From Nitrospiraceae bacterium UBA2600 (GTDB taxonomy: Bacteria; Nitrospirota; Thermodesulfovibrionia; Thermodesulfovibrionales; Thermodesulfovibrionaceae), in the NCBI GenBank assembly GCA_002339325.1, contig DDKK01000047.1, forward strand, positions 62,001 through 126,000: a DNA stretch of 64,000 bases. The letters run 5' to 3'. The notes under the pieces were generated by a model. That model worked only from the letters and a program-made list of their open reading frames with translations. It did not search any database and was not told the origin of the DNA. The stretch's first letter is position 1. Each line of letters opens with the position of its first letter. Both the position numbers and the translations under genes were made by a program. This document shows, piece after piece, positions 8,348 through 17,036 of the stretch.

Positions 8348-9208
8348 ATGCCTCTTCCTGAATGGGTAAAAACACAAATAAGAAACATAAAAACAACTCA
8401 AAATTATCTAAAAAATCGAAGACTAAACACAGTTTGTGAGACTTTGAGATGTCCTAACAGAAGTTTTTGCTACAGCCAAAAGGCTGCAACCTTTATGATT
8501 CTTGGCGAAATATGCACGAGAGGTTGTAAATTCTGTAATGCCATAAAGGGCATGCCAACTCCAGTAGATAAAGAAGAGCCTGCAAGAATTGCTATGGCCG
8601 TTAAAGAACTTTCCCTTAAATACGTTGTAATAACATCTCCTACCAGAGACGACCTCATAGACGGCGGAGCAGAACATTTTGCAATGACCGTAGAAAAAAT
8701 AAGACTACTTAATCCGAATACATTTACTGAGATTTTAGTCCCCGATTTTAAAGGACATTTTAATGCCATAGAAAAAACCGTAAATTCAGACACAGCTGTT
8801 TTTGCCCATAATATTGAAGTAGTAAAAAGACTGTATGGCCATGTAAGAGACGGAGACTACGAAAAGTCACTAAAGGTTTTAAGAAAAGCAAAAGAAATAA
8901 GGCCTTCAATAATTACTAAGTCGGGATTTATGTTAGGCTTAGGAGAAAGTATAGATGAAATAAGAGAAACTTTAGAAGATTTAAAAAACTCTTACTGCGA
9001 CATATTAACAGTAGGGCAATATCTTCAGCCTTCAAAAAAAGCTTTACCTGTAGTAGAATATATAAAGCCCGAAGTTTTTGACATAGTTGCAGAACTTGCG
9101 CTGGAGATTGGTTTTAAAGTAGTGCTAAGTGCTCCGCTTGTAAGAAGCTCAACAAGGGCTTACGAGGCATATCAATTAGTAAAGGAGGGTAAGTATGGAA
9201 AACTTTGA
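8348..9208 (+). CDS. lipA: Lipoyl synthase
   Basis: This 286-residue radical SAM enzyme inserts two sulfurs into protein-bound octanoyl groups to make lipoyl cofactors. It carries both clusters of the family: the auxiliary cluster C30-x4-C35-x5-C41 (CETLRCPNRSFC) and the radical SAM CxxxCxxC at C56, C60, C63 (ICTRGCKFC). The C-terminal serine motif appears as VRSSTRAYEAY, where RSS supplies the auxiliary-cluster serine ligand. The length is typical. No clear ribosome binding site precedes ATG 8348, which sits just after a terminator. The next gene overlaps its end by 14 nt. No lipoyl-dependent complex or lipB is visible nearby. Confidence 0.93.
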   Translation: MPLPEWVKTQIRNIKTTQNYLKNRRLNTVCETLRCPNRSFCYSQKAATFMILGEICTRGCKFCNAIKGMPTPVDKEEPARIAMAVKELSLKYVVITSPTRDDLIDGGAEHFAMTVEKIRLLNPNTFTEILVPDFKGHFNAIEKTVNSDTAVFAHNIEVVKRLYGHVRDGDYEKSLKVLRKAKEIRPSIITKSGFMLGLGESIDEIRETLEDLKNSYCDILTVGQYLQPSKKALPVVEYIKPEVFDIVAELALEIGFKVVLSAPLVRSSTRAYEAYQLVKEGKYGKL

Positions 9209-10346
9209 CTTTTATAATCCTACAAAAATAATTTTTGGAAAAGAGACAGAAAAAAAGATTGGTAAAATTCTTGAGAAAAACGACATTGAAAGAGTTCTTT
9301 TTGTCTATGGAAAGTCCTCAATAAAGGAAACAGGGCTGTATGACAGAGTAGTTAAATCTCTTCAAAAAGAAGGAATTGAGTTTATCGAGCACGGAGGAGT
9401 AAAACCAAATCCTGTGCTTTCACACACAAAGGAAGGAATTGAGAAAGCAAAAAAGTATAAGGTTGACGCAATTCTATCAGTCGGTGGCGGCTCTGTCATT
9501 GATGAAGGAAAAACAATCGCCGTCGGAGCTAAAACAGACAAAGAAATATGGGACTTTTTCAAAAGAGGCAAAGAGATTAAAAAAGCTCTACCTGTCTATG
9601 TAATACTAACACTTGCTGCTACAGGAAGTGAGATGAACGGATTTGCCGTGATTACCAATGAAGAAACGAAAGAAAAGCTTTCCATATCTTCGGAACACAT
9701 TTTTCCTAAAGTGTCTATCCTCAATCCAGAACTAACCTTTACAGTATCTCAACAGTATCAAGCCTATGCAGCAGTAGATACCATAGCACATGTTATTGAG
9801 CACTATTTTAGCAGCGAGTACTGTCCCAACCTACAGAATAGATTAATCGAAAGCATAATCAAAACAGTAATGGAGACTACAGAAGTAATTTTCCGAGAGC
9901 CTCAAAACTATAATGCCCGTGCTGAATTCATGTGGACTGCCACAATTGCTCTTAATGGTCTCACAAGGCTTGGTATAAAAGGAGGAGAATTTCCCAATCA
10001 CATGATAGCACATGCACTGGGAGCACTTTATGACCTACCACATGGTGCTTGCCTAAGCATTGTAATTCCAGCATGGATGAAGTGGTATAAAGATAAAAAC
10101 ATAGCCCAGTTTGAAAGATTTGCCCGAGAAATATTTGAACTCAAAAGTGCAGACGAGGGAATTGAAGCACTAAAAGCATGGTTCAGAGATAAAGGTGCGC
10201 CTGTGACTTTGAAGGATGTAGGGATTAAAGAGGAGGATATTTCAAAAATTGCAGAAAATGCTTACAGTATAGCTACCGTATGGGATATGGCCAAAAAATA
10301 TTCCTTAGATGTATTGACAGAAATACTCAAAAATGCAAATGATTAA
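9195..10346 (+). CDS. Iron-containing alcohol dehydrogenase (butanol dehydrogenase/YqhD-like)
   Basis: This 383-residue group III alcohol dehydrogenase starts at ATG 9195 with GGAGG upstream, inside the end of lipA. The N-terminal dinucleotide fold has the glycine-rich VGGGSVIDEGKTI near residues 95-108. The metal ligands are in DTIAHVIEHYF (Asp and His), MIAHALG (His) and DLPHGACLS (His), all present. The family oxidises or reduces alcohols and aldehydes with NAD(P)H. The sequence FYNPTKIIFG at the start is typical of the butanol dehydrogenase branch. The substrate cannot be told from sequence, and aldehyde detoxification or ethanol metabolism are both possible. Confidence 0.9.
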   Translation: MENFDFYNPTKIIFGKETEKKIGKILEKNDIERVLFVYGKSSIKETGLYDRVVKSLQKEGIEFIEHGGVKPNPVLSHTKEGIEKAKKYKVDAILSVGGGSVIDEGKTIAVGAKTDKEIWDFFKRGKEIKKALPVYVILTLAATGSEMNGFAVITNEETKEKLSISSEHIFPKVSILNPELTFTVSQQYQAYAAVDTIAHVIEHYFSSEYCPNLQNRLIESIIKTVMETTEVIFREPQNYNARAEFMWTATIALNGLTRLGIKGGEFPNHMIAHALGALYDLPHGACLSIVIPAWMKWYKDKNIAQFERFAREIFELKSADEGIEALKAWFRDKGAPVTLKDVGIKEEDISKIAENAYSIATVWDMAKKYSLDVLTEILKNAND

Positions 10347-10363
10347 ATAAAAACGGAGGAATA

Positions 10364-11575
10364 ATGATGTTTGATTTCCCAAGAATTAAGAGACTGCCTC
10401 CTTATGTATTTGCCGTAGTAAATCAATTAAAGATGGAGCTAAGAAGAAAAGGTGAGGATGTAATAGACCTGGGCATGGGTAATCCAGACCTACCAACTCC
10501 GAAACACATCGTTGAAAAACTCTGTGAAGCGGCAAAATTAGGGAAAAATCACCGATATTCTGCCTCAAGGGGTATAACTCAACTTAGGTGTGCCATATCA
10601 GAATGGTATAAAAGAAGATTTGATGTTGACATAGACCCAGAAACTGAAGCAGTTGTAACAATTGGTTCAAAGGAAGGCCTAAGTCATCTCCTGCTTGCAG
10701 CAATTCAGCCTGGCGATGTAATTCTTACGCCTTCACCAGCCTACCCTATTCATCCTTACGGTGCTATTATAGCAGGAGGAGACGTAAGATACTTCAATGT
10801 ATGTCCCTGCATGGACTTTTTTGAAGAGCTCGAGAGGGCATATAAGAATTCATGGCCCAGACCAAAAATGTTAATTATAAACTTTCCCCATAATCCTACA
10901 ACTGCTGTTGTTGAGAATCTTGACTTCTTTAAAAAAGTTGTAGATTTTGCTAAAGAGAACAACATAATGGTAATTCATGACTTTGCCTATGCTGACTTGG
11001 TGTTCGATGACTATAAAGCGCCAAGCTTCCTGCAAGTTCCTGGAGCAAAGGATGTGGGAGTAGAGTTTTTCTCTATGACAAAGAGTTACTCAATGGCAGG
11101 CTGGAGAGTAGGTTTCTGTGTAGGGAATAAAGAGATTGTAGGAGCACTCACCAAGATAAAGAGCTATCTTGACTACGGAATGTTTCAGCCTATTCAGATT
11201 GCCTCTATTGTTGCTCTGCGGGGACCTCAGGACTGTGTTGAGGAGATAAGAAAGACCTATGAAAGAAGAAGGGATGTATTGATTAAGGGACTTCAGCAGG
11301 CAGGTTGGAATGTAGCTCCTCCTAAGGCAACAATGTTTGTATGGGCTGAGATACCTGAGCCTTTTAAGAAAATGGGTTCTCTTGAGTTTTCTAAATTTTT
11401 AATAAATGAAGCTAAGGTTGCTGTATCTCCTGGAATAGGTTTTGGCGAGGGTGGAGAAGGCTTTGTTCGCTTTGCCCTTGTTGAGAACGAGCATAGAATT
11501 AGACAGGCAACAAGGGGAATTAAGAAGGCATTAAACTTAGTTCCCTTTGTAAAGAGGGCAAGAAAAGTAGTTTAG
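10364..11575 (+). CDS. Class I PLP aminotransferase, AlaC/aspartate aminotransferase-like
   Basis: This 403-residue fold-type I aminotransferase has the PLP lysine at K240 in SMTKSYSMAGWRVGF. It also has the conserved NFPHNPTTAV, where Asn binds the cofactor, and the substrate-carboxylate arginine region near FVRFALVENEHRI. The N-terminus (IKRLPPYVFAVVNQLK) is characteristic of the AlaC/YfdZ and LL-diaminopimelate aminotransferase-related group. It probably makes alanine or another amino acid from its keto acid. The nearby homoserine dehydrogenase could argue for an aspartate-family role, but substrate specificity is not decidable here. GGAGG precedes the start. Confidence 0.85.
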   Translation: MMFDFPRIKRLPPYVFAVVNQLKMELRRKGEDVIDLGMGNPDLPTPKHIVEKLCEAAKLGKNHRYSASRGITQLRCAISEWYKRRFDVDIDPETEAVVTIGSKEGLSHLLLAAIQPGDVILTPSPAYPIHPYGAIIAGGDVRYFNVCPCMDFFEELERAYKNSWPRPKMLIINFPHNPTTAVVENLDFFKKVVDFAKENNIMVIHDFAYADLVFDDYKAPSFLQVPGAKDVGVEFFSMTKSYSMAGWRVGFCVGNKEIVGALTKIKSYLDYGMFQPIQIASIVALRGPQDCVEEIRKTYERRRDVLIKGLQQAGWNVAPPKATMFVWAEIPEPFKKMGSLEFSKFLINEAKVAVSPGIGFGEGGEGFVRFALVENEHRIRQATRGIKKALNLVPFVKRARKVV

Positions 11576-11584
11576 GAGAATACT

Positions 11585-12073
11585 ATGGAAATAGAGAAAA
11601 TATTAGAGAAATTCAAAGAGGCAATAGTAGGCGAGGTAAAGGCTGAACTAAAGGAGTTTAAGGCTACTGTTACAGGACAGCTTGAAGGCTACAAAGTTGC
11701 CCTTGAGGCTATGAATGGAAGGATTACCAATGTTGAGGCTGAAATTAGAGAGTTAAGGCGAGCTATTGAATACACCAACAAACGTATTGACGATACAAAT
11801 ATGAGGATAGATGAAACGAACAAAAAGATTGACGAACTTAGGATCGAACTTAAAAATGAGATAATGAAGAACACTGAGAGGATTGATGAGACTAACAAGA
11901 GAATTGACGAAACTAACAAGAGAATTGATGAGACAAACAAAAGAATAGACCAACTTTACTTGGAATTATCAGATATCAGAGGAGACCTAAGGGAAGCTCT
12001 ATCAAGGAAAGAGATAATCGATGATGTTCTAATAAGAGTGCAAAGACTTGAGGATAAAGTCCTTGCAGCATAA
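11585..12073 (+). CDS. Coiled-coil protein with heptad tandem repeats, unknown function
   Basis: This 162-residue, highly charged protein is without signal peptide or membrane segment. From about residue 45 to 130 it is a continuous coiled coil built of the heptad RIDETNK or variants. Three copies are nearly identical at DNA level and more degenerate copies lie before them (IDDTNMRIDETNKKIDEL). The C-terminal tail has a helical SRKEIIDDVLIRVQRLEDKV. It lies 9 nt after the aminotransferase and 17 nt before the preferred hom start, so it is probably cotranscribed with both. No enzymatic domain is visible. Copy number of the heptads may vary between strains. Confidence 0.75.
   Translation: MEIEKILEKFKEAIVGEVKAELKEFKATVTGQLEGYKVALEAMNGRITNVEAEIRELRRAIEYTNKRIDDTNMRIDETNKKIDELRIELKNEIMKNTERIDETNKRIDETNKRIDETNKRIDQLYLELSDIRGDLREALSRKEIIDDVLIRVQRLEDKVLAA
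11879..11941 (+). repeat. Tandem 21-bp repeat coding for RIDETNK heptads
   Basis: Three adjacent 21-nt units at 11879, 11900 and 11921 each encode RIDETNK and differ only at a few third positions. A fourth unit decays after four codons. The third-position differences show the repeat is not brand new. Confidence 0.85.
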
Positions 12074-12090
12074 AAATTTTGGGAGGAAGG

Positions 12091-13371
12091 ATGAAAGAGG
12101 TTAAAGTTGGAATAATAGGCTTTGGAGTTGTAGGCACAGGAACAGCAAAAATTCTTCTAACCCACCGGGATATAATAAAAAAAAGAACCGGCATAGACCT
12201 TATACTCAAGAAAGTTGCCGATAAAGACATAACAAGACCAAGAGAGGTTACACTTCCAGAAGGCATGCTTACCACTGATGCCATAGACGTTATCAATGAC
12301 CCTGAAATAGATATTGTCGTGGAACTTATCGGAGGACTCCATCCTGCAAAGGAATTCATAATGAAGGCTTTAAGTAAAGGCAAGCACGTTGTCACAGCAA
12401 ACAAAGCCTTACTTGCTGAAGACGGAAATGATATCTTTGCCCTTGCTAAAGAAAAAGGCTTAAAGATTGGTTTTGAGGCAAGTGTAGGAGGAGGGATTCC
12501 AATAATAAAAGTCATGCGCGAGGGGCTTGTGGCAAATAAAATGCTTGCCATTTACGGAATTATCAATGGCACCACTAACTATATCCTTACCAAAATGACC
12601 AATGAAGGTATAGATTTTCAAGATGCCCTTAGAGAGGCTCAGCAGCTTGGCTATGCTGAGGCTGACCCAACCCTTGACATTGAAGGTATTGACTCTGCCC
12701 ATAAGATTACAATTTTAGCATCATTAGCATACGGCATACCTCTTAACTTCAATAAAGTCTATTGCGAAGGAATTACAAAAATTACTGCTCAAGATATTGC
12801 ATTTGCAAAAGAGTTCGGATACAAGATAAAACTGCTTGCCATAACAAAAATACTAAATGGAGAGATAGAACTTAGAGTCCATCCTACCATGATTCCTGAG
12901 GACTATCTAATTGCTAAAGTTGACGGCGTATTCAATGCCATATATGTCGAGGGAGATAATGTAGGAGCAACCCTTTATTATGGAAGAGGCGCTGGAAGCA
13001 TCCCAACAGGAAGTGCTGTAGTTGCCGATATTGTTGACATCGCTAAAGGAGAAAATCAGGCTGCCCTTGATTTTTCAGAAGCTCTCAATATAAAGCCTAT
13101 CGAAGAAATAGAAAGCATGTATTACTTTAGGTTTACTGCTTTAGACCGACCTGGAGTTTTGTCAAAAATTTCAGGAGTATTTGGAGAACACAACATAAGC
13201 ATCGCCTCTGTTATTCAAAAGGGAAGGTCAAAGGCTGGCGCAGTTCCTCTGGTTATCCTAACGCACAAAGCAAAGGAGAGAGATGTGCTTCAGGCTCTTG
13301 AGAAAATAGACAAACTTCCCGTTGTTGCTGGAAAAAGTGTGTTCATCAGAGTTGAAGGACAGGAATCCTGA
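12091..13371 (+). CDS. hom: Homoserine dehydrogenase
   Basis: This 426-residue enzyme reduces aspartate semialdehyde to homoserine for threonine and methionine synthesis. The N-terminal NAD(P) fold is IIGFGVVGTGTAKIL, and ANKALLAEDG and GFEASVGGGIPIIK are catalytic-domain hallmarks. The C-terminal ACT domain (YYFRFTALDRPGVLSKISGV) suggests feedback by threonine. A longer frame begins at TTG 12079, but that codon overlaps the ribosome binding site GGGAGGAAGG (12081-12090), so ATG 12091 is chosen, although this leaves zero spacing from the purine run. The E1-like gene overlaps its 3' end. That context links it to homocysteine formation. Confidence 0.93.
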   Translation: MKEVKVGIIGFGVVGTGTAKILLTHRDIIKKRTGIDLILKKVADKDITRPREVTLPEGMLTTDAIDVINDPEIDIVVELIGGLHPAKEFIMKALSKGKHVVTANKALLAEDGNDIFALAKEKGLKIGFEASVGGGIPIIKVMREGLVANKMLAIYGIINGTTNYILTKMTNEGIDFQDALREAQQLGYAEADPTLDIEGIDSAHKITILASLAYGIPLNFNKVYCEGITKITAQDIAFAKEFGYKIKLLAITKILNGEIELRVHPTMIPEDYLIAKVDGVFNAIYVEGDNVGATLYYGRGAGSIPTGSAVVADIVDIAKGENQAALDFSEALNIKPIEEIESMYYFRFTALDRPGVLSKISGVFGEHNISIASVIQKGRSKAGAVPLVILTHKAKERDVLQALEKIDKLPVVAGKSVFIRVEGQES

Positions 13372-14086
13372 ACTTTTGAGATATCAAAGACAGATAATCC
13401 TCAATGAGATTGGCATAGAGGGACAGATTAGGCTTAGAAAATCAAAGGTTTTGCTTGTAGGCGCCGGTGGACTTGGGAGTATCGTGGCTTACTATCTTGC
13501 CTGTTCAGGAATTGGCTACCTTGGTATAGTTGACCCTGACATTGTTGAAGAGAGCAATCTTCAAAGGCAGATTATCCACACAGAAGAAAACATAGGAATG
13601 CCAAAAGCCATATCAGCCATGATAAGCCTAAAAAAGATAAACAGCCATATAAATACACTTCCCTATCTTGATGAGATAAAAAAGGAAAACGTTTTTCAAT
13701 ATATTAAAGAGTATGACCTTGTAGTAGCCTGCCCTGACAACTTTACCAGCCGTTTTATCTTGAATGATGCCTGTGTTAAGACAGGAAAACCTCTTGTAGT
13801 TGGAGCAGTAAGCGAATTTGAAGGCCATGTATTTGATGTAATTTCACCTAAAGGTCCCTGTTACAACTGTCTTTTTGAAGAAGCAAGAGATGAAAAACTT
13901 ACAAGAGGTATATTTGCTCCTGTAGCTGGAGTAATCGGCGCAATACAGGCTGCCGAAGCCCTTAAAATTCTTCTAAACATTGGTAATCTTCTAAAAGGAA
14001 GAATGATAGTTTATGATGCCTTGAAAGAGAGTTTTCGTGAAGTTAAGTTTTTAAAAAATCCCTCCTGTAATGTCTGCAAAGGATGA
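13337..14086 (+). CDS. E1-like adenylyltransferase, ThiF/MoeB/HesA family (HcyF candidate)
   Basis: This protein of about 249 residues activates the C-terminus of a ubiquitin-like sulfur carrier with ATP. Visible are the nucleotide loop VLLVGAGGLGS, the arginine finger region NLQRQIIHTEENIG, the ACPDNFTSRFILNDAC stretch and two CxxC zinc knuckles (CYNC, CNVC). The start is uncertain: an open frame from TTG 13322 exists, and GTG 13337 keeps the core and is chosen. It overlaps hom upstream, and its stop overlaps the next gene, a JAMM protease. In Wolinella succinogenes the equivalent pair (HcyF, HcyD) with a ThiS-like carrier supplies sulfur for homocysteine. The carrier is not seen here. MoeB or ThiF roles remain possible. 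Confidence 0.85.
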   Translation: MCSSELKDRNPELLRYQRQIILNEIGIEGQIRLRKSKVLLVGAGGLGSIVAYYLACSGIGYLGIVDPDIVEESNLQRQIIHTEENIGMPKAISAMISLKKINSHINTLPYLDEIKKENVFQYIKEYDLVVACPDNFTSRFILNDACVKTGKPLVVGAVSEFEGHVFDVISPKGPCYNCLFEEARDEKLTRGIFAPVAGVIGAIQAAEALKILLNIGNLLKGRMIVYDALKESFREVKFLKNPSCNVCKG

Positions 14087-14469
14087 TAAGAATAAAAGAA
14101 GAAATCTATATGGATATGCTAAAGCATTGTATCAATTGTTTTCCTCTTGAAGCATGCGGACTTCTTGCAGGTAAGAAAGAGATTACAGAAATATACAAAA
14201 TAAAAAACATAGAACCTTCTTCAACAAGCTTTTTCTTTGACCCTCTCGAACAATTAAAAGCATTTAAGGATATTAAGGCGAAAGGAATTGAAATGCTGGC
14301 CGTGTTTCACAGTCATCCTTTTGGAGATGCCTATCCGTCTTTTAAAGACATCGAACTTGCCTGTTATGATGTTTACCATATAATCATAGCCATAAAACCT
14401 CAGCTTTCTGTAAGATGTTTTACAATAAAGGAGGGAGTAGTTAAAGAGGTTGAACTGGATATAGTGTAG
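14083..14469 (+). CDS. JAMM/MPN zinc metalloprotease for a sulfur carrier protein (HcyD/Mec+ type)
   Basis: This 128-residue JAB1/MPN domain protein has the complete zinc protease signature: E23, H76-x-H78, S86 and D89 (HSHPFGDAYPSFKD). Bacterial stand-alone JAMM proteins next to an E1-like enzyme remove residues or amino-acid adducts from ubiquitin-like sulfur carriers (CysO/Mec+ in mycobacteria, HcyS/HcyD in Wolinella, QbsD in pseudomonads). ATG 14083 overlaps the stop of the E1-like gene, implying coupled translation. With hom directly upstream, trimming of a carrier used for homocysteine synthesis is the best guess. Confidence 0.87.
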   Translation: MIRIKEEIYMDMLKHCINCFPLEACGLLAGKKEITEIYKIKNIEPSSTSFFFDPLEQLKAFKDIKAKGIEMLAVFHSHPFGDAYPSFKDIELACYDVYHIIIAIKPQLSVRCFTIKEGVVKEVELDIV

Positions 14470-14471
14470 AG

Positions 14472-16247
14472 ATGATAAAGCAGATTAAATATATTCTATT
14501 CTTCACATTTCTTTTTGTAACCGGAGTTTTTTCTGGCTATGTTTTCTGGCTATTTTCAGACCTCCCCGATGTAAAATCTCTTGAGGGATATAGACCTCTT
14601 GAAGCATCTATTGTTTACTCTTCAGACGGTCAGATTCTTACGGAGTTTTTCTACGAAAGAAGAAAATTCGTTCCCCACTATGAAATTCCTGACTTAGTAA
14701 AGAAAGCTTTTATAGCCTCAGAAGATGTTAGATTTTATAAACATCCTGGTGTTGATATTATCGGAATTCTAAGAGCTCTTTACAGAGACATAAAAGCGGG
14801 CGGTATTGTTGAGGGTGGTAGTACCATAACACAACAGCTTGCAAAAATGTTATTTCTAAAACCTGAAAAAAGTATAACCCGAAAGCTAAAAGAAGCAATA
14901 CTTTCAATCCAAATAGAGAAAAAATACACGAAAGATGAAATTTTAGGTCTTTATCTAAATCAGGCCTATTTCGGAAATAGAGCCTATGGAATAGCAGCAG
15001 CAGCAGAAGCTTATTTTGGAAAATCCTACAAAGAACTAAAAATTGCTGAAATAGCCTTGCTTGCCGCAATGCCAAAAGCTCCTTCTGCCTATAATCCCTT
15101 TAAAAAACCTGAAGCGGCTCTAAAAAGGAGAAATATTGTTTTAAAAAAGATGTTTGAAGAAAAATTTATCTCTAAAGAACAATATGAAGAGGCATTAAAC
15201 ACACCCCTACCAGAACATCCTCACTGGAGAAAATTTGAAGCTCCCTATTTTGTGGAAACCTTAAGGCAAGAGCTTGAAGCAAAATACGGAGAGAGACTTT
15301 ACAAAGATGGACTGAGAATATACTCAACCATTGACCATTCTCTCCAGAAAAAAGCAGAAGAGGCTGTGAGAAAAGGGCTTGATGAATTACATAAGAGAGT
15401 TAAACCTTCTGTTCAGGCCGCATTGATTGCCATAGACTTGAAATCGGGACATGTTAAGGCACTTGTAGGTGGAAACGACTTCTGGGAAACTCAATACAAC
15501 AGGGTATACTCTCTGAGACAGCCAGGAAGTGCCTTTAAACCCTTTGTTTACGCCGTAGCCCTAATGGATGGTTTCTCTCCCGAAGATACCATAATAGACT
15601 CACCAGTAAGCTTTCCGGGAGCTGTGCAAGGCAAAAGCTGGAGTCCGAGAAACTACAACAACGAATATCACGGAGAAGTCTCTCTAAAAAAAGCCATTGC
15701 CCTCTCCCTTAATGCCGCCACTGTAAGACTTGCCTCGCAAGTAGGAATAAAAAATGTCGTAGATTTTGCTATGCAGTGTGGATTAAGCACTAAAATTCAT
15801 CCCTATCTTTCCACAGCCCTTGGTGCTTCCGATGTAAAACCCATTGAGCTGACAGCGGCCTATTCAGTTTTTGCCACAGGCAAAAAAATCAAACCAATAT
15901 TCTACGAAAAAATTACTACTCACAAAGGTGTTATAATTGAGGAAAATCATCCCGAATTTGAAGAGATTTTACCGGAGGAAATTGTTGAACAGATGAGAGA
16001 ACTACTACATGAAGTAGTGCTTTCAGGAACAGCGCAAAAAGCAAGGGAGTTAGGTAGAGAGGTCTATGGCAAAACTGGAACAACTAATGATTTTTCTGAT
16101 GCATGGTTCGTTGGTTTTGACGATACTCTTCTCGTTGGTGTGTGGGTAGGCAGAGACAATCATAAACCAATAGGTCCGAAAGAGGCAGGAGCACGAGCAG
16201 CCCTTCCAATATGGATTGAATTCATGAAGGGGGCAAAGCCCTTCTGA
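14472..16247 (+). CDS. Class A penicillin-binding protein (PBP1A-like), bifunctional
   Basis: This 591-residue inner membrane protein has one N-terminal anchor (ILFFTFLFVTGVFSGYVFWLF). The GT51 glycosyltransferase domain has E84 in ASEDVRFYKHPG, GGSTITQQLAK and IEKKYTKDEILGLYLNQAYFG. The transpeptidase domain has the serine motif SAFK near 353, SLN near 418 and KTGT near 533. It polymerises and cross-links peptidoglycan in the periplasm. It is shorter than E. coli PBP1A because the OB-like insert is absent, as in many non-proteobacteria. It begins 2 nt after the JAMM gene and is followed 3 nt later by parA, but a functional link to either is not implied. Confidence 0.93.
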   Translation: MIKQIKYILFFTFLFVTGVFSGYVFWLFSDLPDVKSLEGYRPLEASIVYSSDGQILTEFFYERRKFVPHYEIPDLVKKAFIASEDVRFYKHPGVDIIGILRALYRDIKAGGIVEGGSTITQQLAKMLFLKPEKSITRKLKEAILSIQIEKKYTKDEILGLYLNQAYFGNRAYGIAAAAEAYFGKSYKELKIAEIALLAAMPKAPSAYNPFKKPEAALKRRNIVLKKMFEEKFISKEQYEEALNTPLPEHPHWRKFEAPYFVETLRQELEAKYGERLYKDGLRIYSTIDHSLQKKAEEAVRKGLDELHKRVKPSVQAALIAIDLKSGHVKALVGGNDFWETQYNRVYSLRQPGSAFKPFVYAVALMDGFSPEDTIIDSPVSFPGAVQGKSWSPRNYNNEYHGEVSLKKAIALSLNAATVRLASQVGIKNVVDFAMQCGLSTKIHPYLSTALGASDVKPIELTAAYSVFATGKKIKPIFYEKITTHKGVIIEENHPEFEEILPEEIVEQMRELLHEVVLSGTAQKARELGREVYGKTGTTNDFSDAWFVGFDDTLLVGVWVGRDNHKPIGPKEAGARAALPIWIEFMKGAKPF

Positions 16248-16250
16248 GTA

Positions 16251-17036
16251 ATGGTAAAATATAAAATGGGCAAAATAGTAACGATAGTAAATCAAAAAGG
16301 TGGAGTTGGCAAAACCACAACAACCCTCAATCTCGGAGCTTGTCTGACAATAGAGAAGAAAAAAGTGCTTCTTGTTGATTCAGACCCTCAGGGCAATCTC
16401 ACAACTGGCTTGGGAATTGACAGAGAAAAACTCAAAAAAAGCCTTTATGACCTCTATATAAACTCAACAAAACCCGAAAGCGTATGGGTAGAAACTAAAA
16501 ATGAAAACTTATGGCTCATTCCCTCAACTATTGACCTTGTGGGAGTTGAGGTAGAACTAATCCAGAGAAAAAATAGAGAGTTTTTGCTTCGCAATATCAT
16601 TACTCCTGTGGCTGCTCAATTTGACTATGTCCTCATTGATGCACCACCTTCTTTAGGACTGCTTACCCTAAATTGTCTTGTATGTGCCGACTCCATATTA
16701 ATTCCCGTGCAGTGTGAGTATTATGCCCTTGAAGGACTTGGACTTTTAATGAGGACGGTGGAACTGGTTAAAAATTTTAATCCAAAACTTGAAGTTGAGG
16801 GAATTCTGCTTACTATGTTCGACTCAAGGAATACCCTTTCAAAACAGGTTGCAGAGGAAGTGAAAAAATTTTTCGGGAAAAAGGTATATAATACAGTCAT
16901 ACCAAGAAATGTTACTTTGGCTGAAGCACCAAGCCACGGCAAACCAGCAGTATTTTATGATATTAAATCAAAAGGTTCTCAAAGCTACTTAAGTTTTGCG
17001 ATGGAGTTTATGCTAAATGAAGAAAGCATTAGGTAA
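16251..17036 (+). CDS. parA: Chromosome partitioning ATPase ParA/Soj
   Basis: This 261-residue (or 256) protein has a deviant Walker A KGGVGKTTT, switch motif DSDPQGNLT and DYVLIDAPPSLG. The ATPase binds DNA nonspecifically and is stimulated by ParB during chromosome segregation. A second start at 16266 (MGKIVTIVNQ) fits family N-termini better, but neither has a good ribosome binding site. It overlaps parB by 20 nt. The pair is not next to visible origin genes here. Confidence 0.93.
   Translation: MVKYKMGKIVTIVNQKGGVGKTTTTLNLGACLTIEKKKVLLVDSDPQGNLTTGLGIDREKLKKSLYDLYINSTKPESVWVETKNENLWLIPSTIDLVGVEVELIQRKNREFLLRNIITPVAAQFDYVLIDAPPSLGLLTLNCLVCADSILIPVQCEYYALEGLGLLMRTVELVKNFNPKLEVEGILLTMFDSRNTLSKQVAEEVKKFFGKKVYNTVIPRNVTLAEAPSHGKPAVFYDIKSKGSQSYLSFAMEFMLNEESIR

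Noticed and set aside
12079..12090. TTG 12079 as start of homoserine dehydrogenase
   Set aside because: This codon overlaps the GGGAGGAAGG ribosome binding site of ATG 12091, and the added residues (MGGR) are not part of the fold.
11689..12551. Minus-strand open frames opposite the coiled-coil gene and hom
   Set aside because: Their repetitive FVSSILLLVS pattern is the antisense of the RIDETNK repeats and not an independent membrane protein.
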